Source: Elgaria multicarinata webbii
Taxonomy: Eukaryota; Chordata; Lepidosauria; Squamata; Anguidae
Direction of reading: 5' to 3'
NCBI RefSeq assembly: GCF_023053635.1
Contig: NC_086171.1
Span: forward strand, 53,992,181 to 54,056,180
Length of the DNA stretch: 64,000 nt
The notes below the pieces were generated by a model. That model saw nothing but the letters and a program-made list of their open reading frames with translations. It was not told the DNA's origin and made no database searches. Below are positions 23,435 through 33,589 of the stretch, piece after piece; the first letter of the stretch is position 1, and every line of letters starts with the position of its first letter. A program made the translations under genes and the position numbers.

Positions 23435-23696
23435 CATCTTATTAGGGATGTGCTCCACTTCTAATCGGACCGGAGAAGCAGGAGCGGAGCGGGGGGCTTC
23501 GCCTGCCCATAAGGCGGAGGCGAAGAGGATTGGGGGGCCGGCGGAGCGTGGCAAAGAGGATCGAGGTGAAGGCAGATCCTTCGCCTCGATCCGGAGCTCC
23601 ACCGGAAAGGTAAGTGGGGTTTACCGGGCCCTGCCGCTGTCGCTGTCGCCCATGCGGCGGCAGGGCCCGGTAACCCCCCTCCCCGCCCTCCTCTCC

Positions 23697-23844
23697 CTTA
23701 CCTGCCTCCGTCCGCGGTCCGTCTGCGTCTTCAATTGAGCCCGCGGTTCCACCAGAAAGCCTGGGCCGCTTGCGGCCCAGACTTCCTGGTGGAACCGCGG
23801 GCTCAATTGAAGACGGCGACGGACCACGGACGGAGGCAGGTAAG
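23697..23844. repeat. 148-bp palindrome inside the hAT-like element
   Basis: The left arm opens CTTACCTGCCTCCGTCCGCG and the right arm closes CGGACGGAGGCAGGTAAG, with the fold centre near 23,770 (GGGCCGCTTGCGGCCC). There are a few mismatches near the outer part. The right arm ends in a perfect splice-donor consensus, CAGGTAAG. Confidence 0.8.
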
Positions 23845-23883
23845 GCCCCCCTCTCCCTTGGTCCCTTACCGGGCTCTGCCGCT

Positions 23884-24430
23884 GGGACTGCCTTGAGTCT
23901 TGGCGTGCGTATGTATCCCTGGACAAGCTATCATGGTGGCGAGTTTGAGGTTTCTAAAGTGCAAATTGATGGAGCTATGAAAAGGGGTGTGAATGGGGTG
24001 CCCGGTTTTCATAAATTCCCCAAAAATCAGGGGATGATGGGACTGCCTTGAGTCTCGGCGTGCGTGTGCACCCCTGGATAAGCTTTCATGGTGGCGAGTT
24101 TGAGATTTTTAACATGGAAATTGACGGAGCTATGGAAAGGGGTGTGAATGGGGTGCCCGGTTTTCATAAATTCCCCCAAAATCAGAGGATGATGGGACTG
24201 CCTTGAGTCTCGGCGTGCGTATGTATCCCTGGACAAGCTATCATGGTGGCAAGTTTGAGATTTTTAACATGCAAATTGACGGAGCTATGGAAAGGGGTGT
24301 GAATGGGGTGCCCGATTTTCATAAATTCCCCCAAAATCAGGGGATGATGGGACTGCCTTGAGTCTTGGCGTGCGTGTGTATACCTCCATGAGGTGTCATG
24401 GTGCCAAACTTGCGGTTTCTAACTTTAACA
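23884..24430 (+). repeat. Tandem array of a 155-bp unit, 3 full copies plus a decayed fourth
   Basis: The unit begins GGGACTGCCTTGAGTCT at 23,884, 24,039, 24,194 and 24,349, an exact 155-bp spacing. Copies contain CATGGTGGCGAGTTTGAG and AAAGGGGTGTGAATGGGGTG and differ at only a few positions. The fourth copy decays after about 60 bp. It lies wholly inside the hAT-like element, so the array moved with it or arose in it. Confidence 0.9.
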
Positions 24431-24626
24431 GAAAAAAAGTTGTATACTTTTTTAGCTTAATGCAAGCATATGGGGGGGGGGGGGAAAACGGAGCTCCGAT
24501 CCGGATCCAGAGCTCCGAGCGGAGCGGAGTGGACATAGGCGGGGCGGGGCGGAGCGGCCCGATCCGCAAATCGCGGATCTGGAAGTGAAGCGGAGTGGGG
24601 GGTCCGTGCACACCCCTACATCTTAT

Positions 24627-26254
24627 GGTGTTTGACATGCTATAATTAGAAGGGGCGGAAGAATCAACAAAGCCTCTGTGTGAATGTTGAAGCATGTCAG
24701 CCATAGGGCTCTTTGGATCGTAGCCAGGATCTAGGTATTGATTACCCAAATCTAAATTTTGCAGTCAATTACAATGATGCTATCAGAATTATGCAAATGA
24801 AGTCAATTATCATGCATATACTTTGTGCATAATGAGGTCTACTTTTGCAAGGAACAGAGGAACAAGAGGAACATGGCAAGAAAAGGGGCATGGAAATTGG
24901 GGTCAAATAGGCAACATCACAGATTGTGACGCAGTGAATATTAACTGCAGAAGAGAGAGAGGTGCAGACTACTAATGTATCATCTCTTCCTGTTGTTCCT
25001 CCCCCCCCCCCTTGAGGCATCACCAGGCTTTGTACACTCTCCAAGCTTATTTCTACAGCCGTGAAGTCTAGAAACTTGAAGCGATTTTTTGTTTTGTTTT
25101 TTGTGATAAAAACTTTTGGGATATTGCCCTTATGGGGAAATTCACGCACTAGATCTTCAGGCCAGCAGAGATGAGATAAATTCTTAGAACAATGGTTTCT
25201 ATGGCTCAAGCACACAGAGGAATCGTCTGCAACTTCTGTGCCAGATCCCAGATTTTGCCCGTGCAACGAGCCAAGATATACACAGAGTAAATTCTACAGT
25301 ATCACTATGAAACACTTATCCAGTACTTGAAGAATTTATGTTAGGAAGAAAACAAGTGTTCAAAGAGCACGGATTTGGTCCAGTGCCATTCCCATATACA
25401 GCTGCATGGCTGAATTCTATCCAAAAGTATGCCCTTAAAGTTTCACTTACATTGTTCACACGTAATATGCCTGCCATTTTCAGTTTGTTAGAATCGTGGT
25501 GAGTCTAGTGGTGTTGCCATACCTAATACATTTTCACCTAAGCTTTTTTCAGCTTTGAGAAGACAGCTGGATAACCAACAAAATAACAATGGTATAAATC
25601 TTTGGGGGTGGGGAGGTACATTTTTCTGTTAGTGTCCGGCCTTCCTGTGCAATTACAGTTCATCATGCATAGAAAGTACTTGACAGTCTATTAATTTTCA
25701 ACTACAATCCTCTATTACTGTACTGTTCACTTGAGTCCGTAGTTCAAGCTGCTTTAGAATCCAAGCACTGACCATATTCACTAAAGAAAAAAATCGTATT
25801 CCCATTTAACCCTTACATTTTTAGTGATACGTAACTTCCTTCAACAAATACTACTGTGCTGAAAATTGCTGCCTATCTCTCAGGCCAATGCTCAATAACT
25901 TTAAAGGCATACATAAAGTCAGTTATCTCAGTATGTCAGGTGAAGGACCACTTCCATCAGGCTCCTCCCTCAAGTGTCACCACCAGCAGCCATTCCATCA
26001 ATCTACACCAGGACATGAGTTGGAAAGCAGAGCCATCCTGCCAGCCCTGCTGAAAGACCACTTGGCTTTTTCCTCTTCCCTCCTCATCCCTCTTTCCTTT
26101 TATGCTGTGTCTTTTTAGATTGTAAACCTGTGGATAGGGCTGCTCTTGGTTCTCATGATCACATGTAATTACATATACATTAGCATATGTAAATTGATAT
26201 CCCCTTTTGTCCTGTTTTTGGGGCAATGTATTTCCTCTTTCATTTGCTGATGCA
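24627..26254. other. Intergenic, no recognised feature
   Basis: A C-run lies at 25,002-25,012. No exon or named repeat is seen. A 165-codon minus frame at 24,769-25,266 looks like chance. Confidence 0.4.
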
Positions 26255-26257
26255 GAA

Positions 26258-26330
26258 TTGGCTCCCTTCAGTAAGCCCCATTGAATTCAATGGGTCTGAC
26301 GGACCCCATTATATATAGGATTGCAGTTTT
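26258..26330. repeat. Palindromic family P2 copy
   Basis: AGTAAGCCCCATTGAATTCA followed by ATGGGTCTGAC..ATATAGGATTGCAGT. The family pairs GTAAGYCCCATTGA with TCAATGGGRCTTAC between CAATCCTAT/ATAGGATTG ends. Confidence 0.6.
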
Positions 26331-26399
26331 AATATGATGAACACTTCAAACGGGCAAGTTTTTCATCTTCCCTGGGGTAGCTTTTATAATTTAGCAGTC

Positions 26400-26850
26400 A
26401 TTAGGGACCACAATACCTGACGGAATGCCTCTCCCGACATGAATATACCCGGTCACTATGTTCAACATCTAAGATCCTCCTCCGGGTGCCTACTCCGAGA
26501 GAGGCTCAGAGTGGCGCAACGAGGGACAGGGCCTTTTCGGTGGTGGCCCTCAGACTATGGAACGATCTCCCTGACGAGGCTCGCCTGGCACCAACGCTGC
26601 TATCTTTCCGGCACCAGGTTAAGACTTTCCTCTTTGCCCAGGCATATGGCGGCACATCTTAATCGCCCACATGTTTAGTTTTTTAACAGTTTTTAATGCT
26701 TTATGTGTATATGTTCTGTGTTTTAGAATTTAAAATTTTGTATACTCGTTTTTATCTTAATTTTAGAATTTTTGTAAACTGCCCAGAGAGCCCTGGCTAT
26801 GGGGGTGGTATATAAGTGTAATAAATAAATAAATAAATAAATAAAAATAA
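26400..26850 (+). mobile_element. L2-type LINE 3' end
   Basis: The coding part reads LRVPTPREAQSGATRDRAFS..LWNDLPDEARLAP..FRHQVKTFLF, the usual L2-clade C-terminus, but with a frameshift. The 3' UTR ends CTGCCCAGAGAGCCCTGGCT then ATGGGGGTGGTATATAAGTG and (AATA)n. It is truncated at its 5' end. Confidence 0.8.
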
Positions 26851-27690
26851 ATTACAATGTTAGGCTTCCTTTGATTAGCTTTGGCTTTATGTTTACTTAG
26901 TAGAATAATAAATCTTGGGGGTTTGCCTAGTCTGCGGAACCTTCCAACTGCCTCCTAGCAGACTCAGGCTTCCAGCACAGAACCATCTCACAAAAGTGCT
27001 TCAGGCCCTTTGTCCCAATCTGAGTCGCTGCCTGTGCCTGCCCGTGGGACTCACCTGATCCATCCAGTAGCTGCCCCTCCTTGACGAGAGCCTCCATTTT
27101 TAAGGAAGATGGTGGCTCTATCTTTTTCTAGATCTAATGTTGAATCTACGGCCACCGTAAAGCTCCAAATTGGCCTCTGAAGCAGGTCAGGCGGTCCCTG
27201 CACAGCCCTAGTGTCCATCCCTTTATAGTCGTTACATCCTGTAGAGTTGCACCAGCATCTGAAACTGTTTGAGTGTTGCAGCAGTGAGAATAGACAGGAC
27301 TGTCATTGCCTGATACAACTGAAATGGACACAAAAGCTGAAACATACACAAACAGGTACACAAAATGTTGGTGTGCGTATCTCTGACATGGCTGGCCCAG
27401 GCTTCATTTTGTCAGGAGGCACCATTCTCCCCCCGCCCCGCCACGCCCCAAGCTTTTACTCTTGGTAAGGAGAATAGAAGGTAGAAGACTGTAATGCCAT
27501 CCAAGTATGCAAGTTGCAATCTTAATAATTGGCAATCAGGCCAAGCTAAATGACCCTGACTGGAATAATTCCAAACCAGCTGGATTATAGCATTAGCTGT
27601 GACGCTCATTGTCCAACTGATGGTGCAGATCTAGTGTGGATCTTGATTCTGAGGTCCTGAAGCAAATCAGGTATGGGTTGTTAGCCTTGG
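26851..27690. other. Intergenic, no recognised feature
   Basis: No exon or named repeat is seen. Confidence 0.4.
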
Positions 27691-27694
27691 CCTC

Positions 27695-28250
27695 TTGCAT
27701 TTATCTGCCCTATTTTCAATACCTTTGCAAGCAAATGATTGTTACAAAATCAAAGTCTTAACGTATTCCTCAGTGAGTCGGCAGTCAATAATGTTCTCAT
27801 TAAGACTAACTAATGTTCTTACGGTTGCTCGAAACACTTTATTGGCCTTTAGAGCTGGCTTACAGATTTGCAGGAGTAAATTAATTGTAGCAGTGTTTGA
27901 GTTGAAAGTACTCTCATCTGCTCATGACCTCCTGAGACTTGATGGTCAATGCCTCTACTAAATCTAATCTGGAAAGGAATGATATGAAAGCTAATGATCT
28001 TGGCAGTTAAATCTCCATCTTCCGGCTTTTTACAGATAAGCAGTTATTGGCCTGGTAGAATCTCAAGAACTATTAACTAGAGGGTAATTGTTAAAAACTG
28101 TTATGGGAAGAAAGGACATCAATTGCTGTAACATCTACTGCTCTGATTTTAATTTCACATTGTCCTTGCTCACCATGGCTGTGTATTTTTCCATCCTTAC
28201 CTTCCTCTCAACTTGGTACAGTTAAAGCTCCATCTGTGTCCCAACTTTCA
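27695..28250. other. Unique AT-rich stretch, candidate conserved noncoding DNA
   Basis: Repeat-free, with several TAATTA/ATTAAT-type sites (AAATTAATTG near 27,878) and no open frame with family resemblance. Listed as a candidate only. Confidence 0.25.
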
Positions 28251-28754
28251 AGCATTTTTTTTAATAATCAGCCAATACAATGATTGAATTTAGGCCTACA
28301 GAAAAGATGGATAATTCTTCAAATAATAATCAGCATTTTTCCTGCAGAAAACATCTGCTGACTATTGCCAGACCTGCCAAATGTAAGAACAGGATCTTCA
28401 TAATCAAATTAAACATGTGTGTCTATTTGTTAAATAAGTGATCTTGCATCATGATGTCTTCCCTGCTCAAAGACAGTTAAAATTTGCAGCCTTAACTATG
28501 AAGTTCTATTAAATACACAGGGAGCTTACTATATATAACTACTCTGTTGTTAGTCTTTCTGATATATTTCAACATAAGACTGACTGCATCCATAGTGGAT
28601 TCAGAGCCTTCTTGTTGCTCATATCTCCTGGCATTCCCCAGCCAGCCATTTGTGGAAGGCTGTGACATGACCACTGCAGACAACTGTGATATGACAAATG
28701 CATTCCTACATAGCAAAAGCACTTTTCAGATGACAATCGTGCAAACAGAGCTCC

Positions 28755-28995
28755 TCTAAATGAGTGATTTATTGCACGCTCAAGATTGGCTGCTCACAGA
28801 AGTTTGCGGGTCCATTACATGATGTTGTCAATAACCGGGATGTCTCCAACCCTATCCTTTAGAAATATTGCTATTAAAAGAACCACTTTTAATGTGGTAA
28901 TATTTGGGGCGGGGGAGATGGATCTTCTACCACTGGATGGCACTATCTCAATAAAAGCTAACGGAGCATGCTTAGAGGGAAGTATTAAATTCAAA
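28755..28995. repeat. Dispersed family P6 copy
   Basis: TTATTGCACGCTCAAGATTG..CTGCTCACAGAAGTTTGCGG matches 11,180-11,225. The later part (GGAGATGGATCTTCTACCAC, then TAAAAGCTAACG..GCATGC) is not seen elsewhere in the window. Confidence 0.45.
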
Positions 28996-29024
28996 ACATG
29001 TGATCACCCTTCTCCGCCCATATA

Positions 29025-29340
29025 GTGTGACCATATGAAAAGGAGGACGGGGTTCCTGTATCTTTAACAGTTGCATAGAAAAGGGAATTTCAGCAGGTGT
29101 CATTTGTATATATGGAGAACCTGGTGAAATTCCCTCTTCATCACAGCAGTTAAATGTGCAGGAGCTATACTAGAGTGGCCAGTTTTAAAAGAGGTCAGGG
29201 CACCTGCAGCTTTAACTGTTGTGATGAAGAGGAAATTTCACCAGCTTCTCCATATATACAAATGACACCTGCTGAAATTCCCTTTTCAATACAACTGTTA
29301 AAGATACAGGAGCCCTGTCCTCCTTTTCATATGGTCACCC
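29025..29340. mobile_element. P4 palindromic MITE, full copy (316 bp)
   Basis: TA-flanked on both sides. Starts GTGTGACCATATGAAAAGGA and ends CCTTTTCATATGGTCACCC. Same length and architecture as 10,465-10,780. Confidence 0.8.
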
Positions 29341-29433
29341 TACACCCATGTAATGCAGAGTATAATAATCATGCCCAAGAAGCACAAAGCCCCAGGTAAG
29401 TGACGTGATTTCCCCTTAATGTAAAGATGCTGA

Positions 29434-29629
29434 AGTGACCATGTATGGGCAGGGACAGCAGCAGCGCAGCAATTCCACTGAACTGCAAACATTCATTACA
29501 TTGTACAATTGCTATGGGCATAAATATACACAGAGACTCTGTGCATGCAGTCAGTAACCTAGTAAAATTCCCCTTTCAATTAACAGTTAAAGATTCGGGA
29601 TCCCTGTCTTCCTTGTCATATGGACACCC
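29434..29629. mobile_element. P4 palindromic MITE, degraded copy
   Basis: The left end AAGTGACCATGTATGGGCAG is weak. The right end reads AACAGTTAAAGATTCGGGAT then CCTTGTCATATGGACACCC. Only 95 bp separate it from the copy at 29,025. Confidence 0.5.
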
Positions 29630-30299
29630 TAAAATTAACTGTCAAAAAACATTTCAAACATTACACAAAATAGATTTCCATCACAGGCTTTTTTTTTTGA
29701 GAATTCAGACAACTATGTTGTTAATTGTTGCCAGCCAGTGTTTTTCTGTGTTGTTCTCCAATGCTTTCCAGACCTGACTTGCAATTTTGCGGAGGGATAG
29801 AGATGAAATGTAATTGCAATCCCAGTGTGTCCACTGTGGACAGGAAAAGAGCTATTGAGGCTCCTGAGCCTTTAATTAAAACCTACCTGCATAGCGTTCC
29901 TGCCCATTTTATTGATTCCTGTTGATTATGATGATGAATCGCCTCTTTCACTTCTTTTTCAGGTACCCTTATCTTACAGTCAGTGTTGGTTTCTGTTCCT
30001 TCTCTTCGCTTATTACTAAGTTCCTCTCATGTTTTCATTTGAAAAATATCAAAATTGCATTATTTTGCTATTAAAAATAAAAACAAAATGAGAGGAAACC
30101 AGCACTTCAAACCCCCCCTTAGGGATAGCCATTGTGGGGAAATCCTCCCCTTTTTAGGCTTGCCAGATTGCCCCAGAGTCCCCAGCTTGGCTTGCATTTG
30201 TGAGCCAAGCTGTGGGCTTTTTCCTGAAATCCAGGAATTTTTCTCTGTGTGTTTTTCTCTCTCTTCTTAAATCAACATTTACACTAATAGTGCCTGCAA

Positions 30300-30520
30300 A
30301 CTGCATTGTTTGAGGAAATTGTGGGCATGATAGGTTTAATTTGCCAAAATTGCACCTGTGATTTGTGCAAATTGTGGCTGCAATTTGCACAAATTAAGCC
30401 TGTTACAGCCCCAATTTTGTGCAAATTAAGCTAATTTGCATTGCACAAATTATGCAAATTGGGTTTCAGAAATTATGCAAATTGCAGTGGCAATTTGCAT
30501 AAATGTCAATTTGGGGGTGG
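30300..30520. other. AATTTGCA-rich stretch with four perfect POU octamers
   Basis: ATTTGCAT/ATGCAAAT occurs at 30,434-30,441, 30,452-30,459, 30,475-30,482 and 30,493-30,500, within a longer run of GCAAATT/AATTTGC words. It could be a decayed simple array of an AATTTGCA-like unit or a POU-factor binding cluster. Confidence 0.5.
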
Positions 30521-31330
30521 GGAGAATGAAAATCCATAAACTGGCCTGACTTGGTTTATAGCGAGATGGGCCAGCTTGCAACTAAGCAAGCCAAAGTCCA
30601 GGGGACCAAGCTGATGAAACCTTAGCAAACTTCACTTTTTGGGAAAGTAAAAAAATAATAATCCAGATGTCCGTGGATTCCGTGTGGCCTGGGGAGGTTG
30701 GATTCTTAGAAATCCAAACTCATTTTAGTCCATCTCAAATTTCTCCAGCAATCCTAGCTGTTTGTTGCCATTAGACGTAAATGCCAGAGGCTAAGTTCCC
30801 TTCTGCTCAGAAGGGTTTTTCTTTTATTTATTTTGCTCTCGTTTATAACTTGTGTTCTTGCAACTTAAAAGCATCACAGCAGCTGTGCACAGTCTGTTCA
30901 GGGCTGTCCAGGTTGCACAGCAGATGCAAAGAATTCTGGCAGGGCACACATGCCCACAGAATATATGAAGGTGTGCACAAGAAACCTTCTGTCAAACTGT
31001 TTTTCCTTTTCCCCCTGGGATTGCTAAAGTGCAAACCATAAATATGGGAAGCTCCCATGCAGATACATCCTAATTCTAATGGTCAGTTTATGTTCTGACT
31101 CTAAAGCAGGAGAAAGGCACCTCATTCTGAAACCATAAAGCATGTCTAGCTCAGTTTAGATGCTCAAATTTGCATTTATATCTTCAAACAAACCTTTCAG
31201 AGGTTAGCATCTGTTTTGATGCCAAATCTGAATATATGTATCCTCTAATAGCAAACAGTTGGTCAGTGGTGACAGGATTGTGAGACCACCAAGAAACAAG
31301 AGGGAGGTAGCAACATACTCAGGGGAACCC
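30521..31330. other. Intergenic, no recognised feature
   Basis: No exon or named repeat is seen. Confidence 0.4.
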
Positions 31331-31334
31331 CAAA

Positions 31335-31974
31335 GGGCCTGTTCAGACAATACGCTAAGCCATGGTGAGGCGGCTAACCCCTTTGCATCAAATGGACCGG
31401 AAAGTTCAAACATATAACACCCACTCTGGCCTGCTTGCATTGGCTGCCTGTACTTTTCCAACCCCGATTCAAGGTGCTGGTTTTGACCTATAAAGCCGTA
31501 TACAGCTTGAGACCAAAATACCTGGTGGAATGCCTCTTCCGATATGAACCTACCCATACACTACACTCAACATCTAAGACCCTCCTCCCGGTACCTACTC
31601 AAGGGAAGCTCGGAGGACGGTAACAAGGGAGAGGGCCTTTTCCGTGCTGCCCCCAATTATGGAACAATCTCCCTGATGAGGCCCGCCTGGTGCCAACATT
31701 GTTATCTTTTCGGCACCAGGTTAAGACTTTCCTTGTTTCCCAGGCATTCAACAGCATATGCTGAGTTTTAACTTAATCCAATAGCTTTGGCCTGGCTGAG
31801 TGTTTAAAATTTGTTTTAAATGTTAACTGTTTTTTATGTTTTTAAATTTTGTATATTGATTTTTAATGTTCAGTCTTTTTAATCCAATCTTTTTAATCTT
31901 TGTAAACCACCCAGAGAGTTTCAGCTATGGGGCGGTATATCAATGTAATAAATAAATGTCATCTGAACAGGGTC
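31335..31974. repeat. MITE family P5 carrying an L2 copy inside
   Basis: The left end GGCCTGTTCAGACAATACGC and the right end GTCATCTGAACAGGGTC are inverted repeats that bracket the L2 tail. A CAAAG flanks both outer ends, a possible short target duplication. The related copy at 61,327-61,442 is a plain palindrome without LINE sequence. Confidence 0.5.
31395..31957 (+). mobile_element. L2-type LINE 3' end
   Basis: The coding part reads LACLHWLPVLFQPRFKVLVL then TYKAVYSLRPKYLVECL, an L2-clade reverse-transcriptase C-terminal block. A frameshift follows, then LWNNLPDEARLVP. The 3' UTR ends ACCCAGAGAGTTTCAGCTAT then GGGGCGGTATATCAATGTAA and AATAAATAAA. Same family as 26,400-26,850. Confidence 0.8.
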
Positions 31975-32018
31975 AAAGTATGCAGTGGTACAAAAAACTT
32001 TTTGTTGTTTATTCGTTG

Positions 32019-32020
<2 letters not shown>

Positions 32021-32057
<37 letters not shown>
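32021..32057 (+). repeat. (ATT)n microsatellite
   Basis: About 12 ATT units abutting an inverted LINE tail. Confidence 0.9.
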
Positions 32058-32260
32058 TCTTACCCGCCTCTCCATTTTGATCAAGGTGGGGTACAACAGT
32101 AAATATAAAATACATAAAACTGAATTAAGAACATTGTTAAAACATTCTAAAAACATTCTAAAATTCCATTGGATAAGCCTGCCAGAAGAGATCAGTCTTC
32201 ATAGCTTTCTTGAATGCTAATAGACTGTCAAGTTGACGAGTCTCCTCCAGCAGGCCGTAA
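32058..32260 (-). mobile_element. L2/CR1-type LINE 3' end
   Basis: On the minus strand the frame ends LDSLLAFKKAMKTDLFWQAY, the F-K-x-x-x-K-T-x-L-F closing motif, followed by a 3' UTR with CACCTTGATCAAAATGGAGA. The (ATT)n is its tail. Confidence 0.65.
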
Positions 32261-32284
32261 CAACAACTACAACCATTGCACCCC

Positions 32285-32440
32285 CAAAGCCCAGTGAGGA
32301 TTGAGCATGGAAGAAAAAATGGAAAATTGAGGGAGAGTGTAGATGGAAAGGTATCCTGTAAGAGAGCATGGCTGGCTAGAAGCCTGAACAGGAGTACTCC
32401 ATACTGCAACATTTTGTTGCAGGTCCCACGTATACAGTAA
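32285..32440 (+). repeat. Unclassified dispersed repeat, copy 2
   Basis: Shares the ordered blocks described for 2890-3100, including CCCAGTGAGGATTGAGCATG, GGAGAGTGTAGATGGAAAGG, TATCCTG and ACTGCAACATTTTGTTG. Confidence 0.5.
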
Positions 32441-32524
32441 TTACTACTCAAAACCTATATACTACTGCTAGAAACTACAATATACTTAATTTCTGATTAT
32501 ACTCATTTTTGTAATAATTTAACA

Positions 32525-32602
32525 GTGCCTTCCTATGCATGCCTACTATGAAGTGAGTCCCACTGAGTTCAAGGAAAGTGTTATAGGATTGCAGCCTAAA
32601 AC
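32525..32602. repeat. Palindromic family P2 copy
   Basis: CCTATGCATGCCTACTATGA, then AGTGAGTCCCACTGAGTTCA and TATAGGATTGCAGCC. Confidence 0.6.
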
Positions 32603-33589
32603 CCTTCAAAATTGATTTGTTTGATTAATTTCTGCATGCCTGGGTGTTCTCTTGTGAACTACCCAAGTGCCAAGTTTAATTGAGCTACCTCTGGAACTGA
32701 CTGAATATAAAGAGACTAGGGATTTGCTGACTGATTAACTGTCTCTGCCGTTTAACCTGGACGAAGAGGTGACATTTGTTTCTGATAAAAACCCAGGGAA
32801 AGCAGCATAAAAGAACAGGAACAAGAACTTGATTCCTCATTCTCACAAGTCAATTAAAGTGTTGTATGAAATGAGGACCAGCAGGTTATCCTAATACAAT
32901 GCTATTATTAAATCAAGGGTTGTTTTTTATTATTATTATTCAATTTGTACAAGTAAAAAAAGATGGAACAATCATGCATTAATATTCCCACAGAAATGCA
33001 ACTTTTCCTTGTATCAGTAGAATAAATGAAAGCATTCTCTTTGAAAGCCTTCTAGGTGACAAGAAATGAATCTGATTGTCACCCAGGTGGTCACAATTGT
33101 TCAGCTGACATGAAAATGGGAGGCAAGAGATGCAACACACATACTAAAATGAAATCTAAACAAAATGAAATATGCAAAGAACCGTGGGAGCTGAGTTTTA
33201 TATATTTTGAATGTGAAACACTAGGCTGTTCTTATTGTTGTTATTCTTTGCAACAGTTTAAACATTCTTTCTACTAGGAAAGTTTAAAATATAGGTATTC
33301 CAAATAAGCAACCAAGGATACAAAGTATTCCATCACAATCAATTGGATTGTTGCTATCGGTTTAAATGGGAGTCAAACTAGAAAATTTTAAAGCATTTTT
33401 TTCTCAGAAAAGTAATCATTTCAATTAAACATGTTTTGTTGTTATTTCAATTTATATACTGTCTATATAAAGGATACTCTAGGAATCATACATAGTTAAA
33501 AACAATTTAAACAAGGTAAAACAATCAAATAAAGCATAAAAACAATATATAATGGTCAGCAATAAGATTCTATTCAGCAGGTCATTCCA
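32603..33589. other. Intergenic, no recognised feature
   Basis: No exon or named repeat is seen. Confidence 0.4.

Larger units (their letters stand above)
23443..24618. mobile_element. hAT-like non-autonomous element with 8-bp target duplication and internal 155-bp tandem repeats
   Basis: Flanked by the exact 8-bp repeat CATCTTAT (23,435-23,442 and 24,619-24,626). The terminal inverted repeat is TAGGGATGTGC at the left and GCACACCCCTA at the right. An 8-bp duplication is diagnostic for the hAT superfamily, among others. The left third is very GC-rich and holds two hairpin-forming palindromes (23,621-23,673 and 23,697-23,844). Next come three full copies and one decayed copy of a 155-bp unit. 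The right end is rich in GGAGCGGAGCGG. I see no transposase frame, so it must have been moved in trans. Confidence 0.75.

Noticed and set aside
23884-24430. CRISPR-like array of regular repeats
   Set aside because: The repeats are contiguous 155-bp tandem units without spacers, in a eukaryotic mobile element.
24769-25266. 165-codon minus-strand frame
   Set aside because: No recognisable domain, codon pattern or neighbouring exon.
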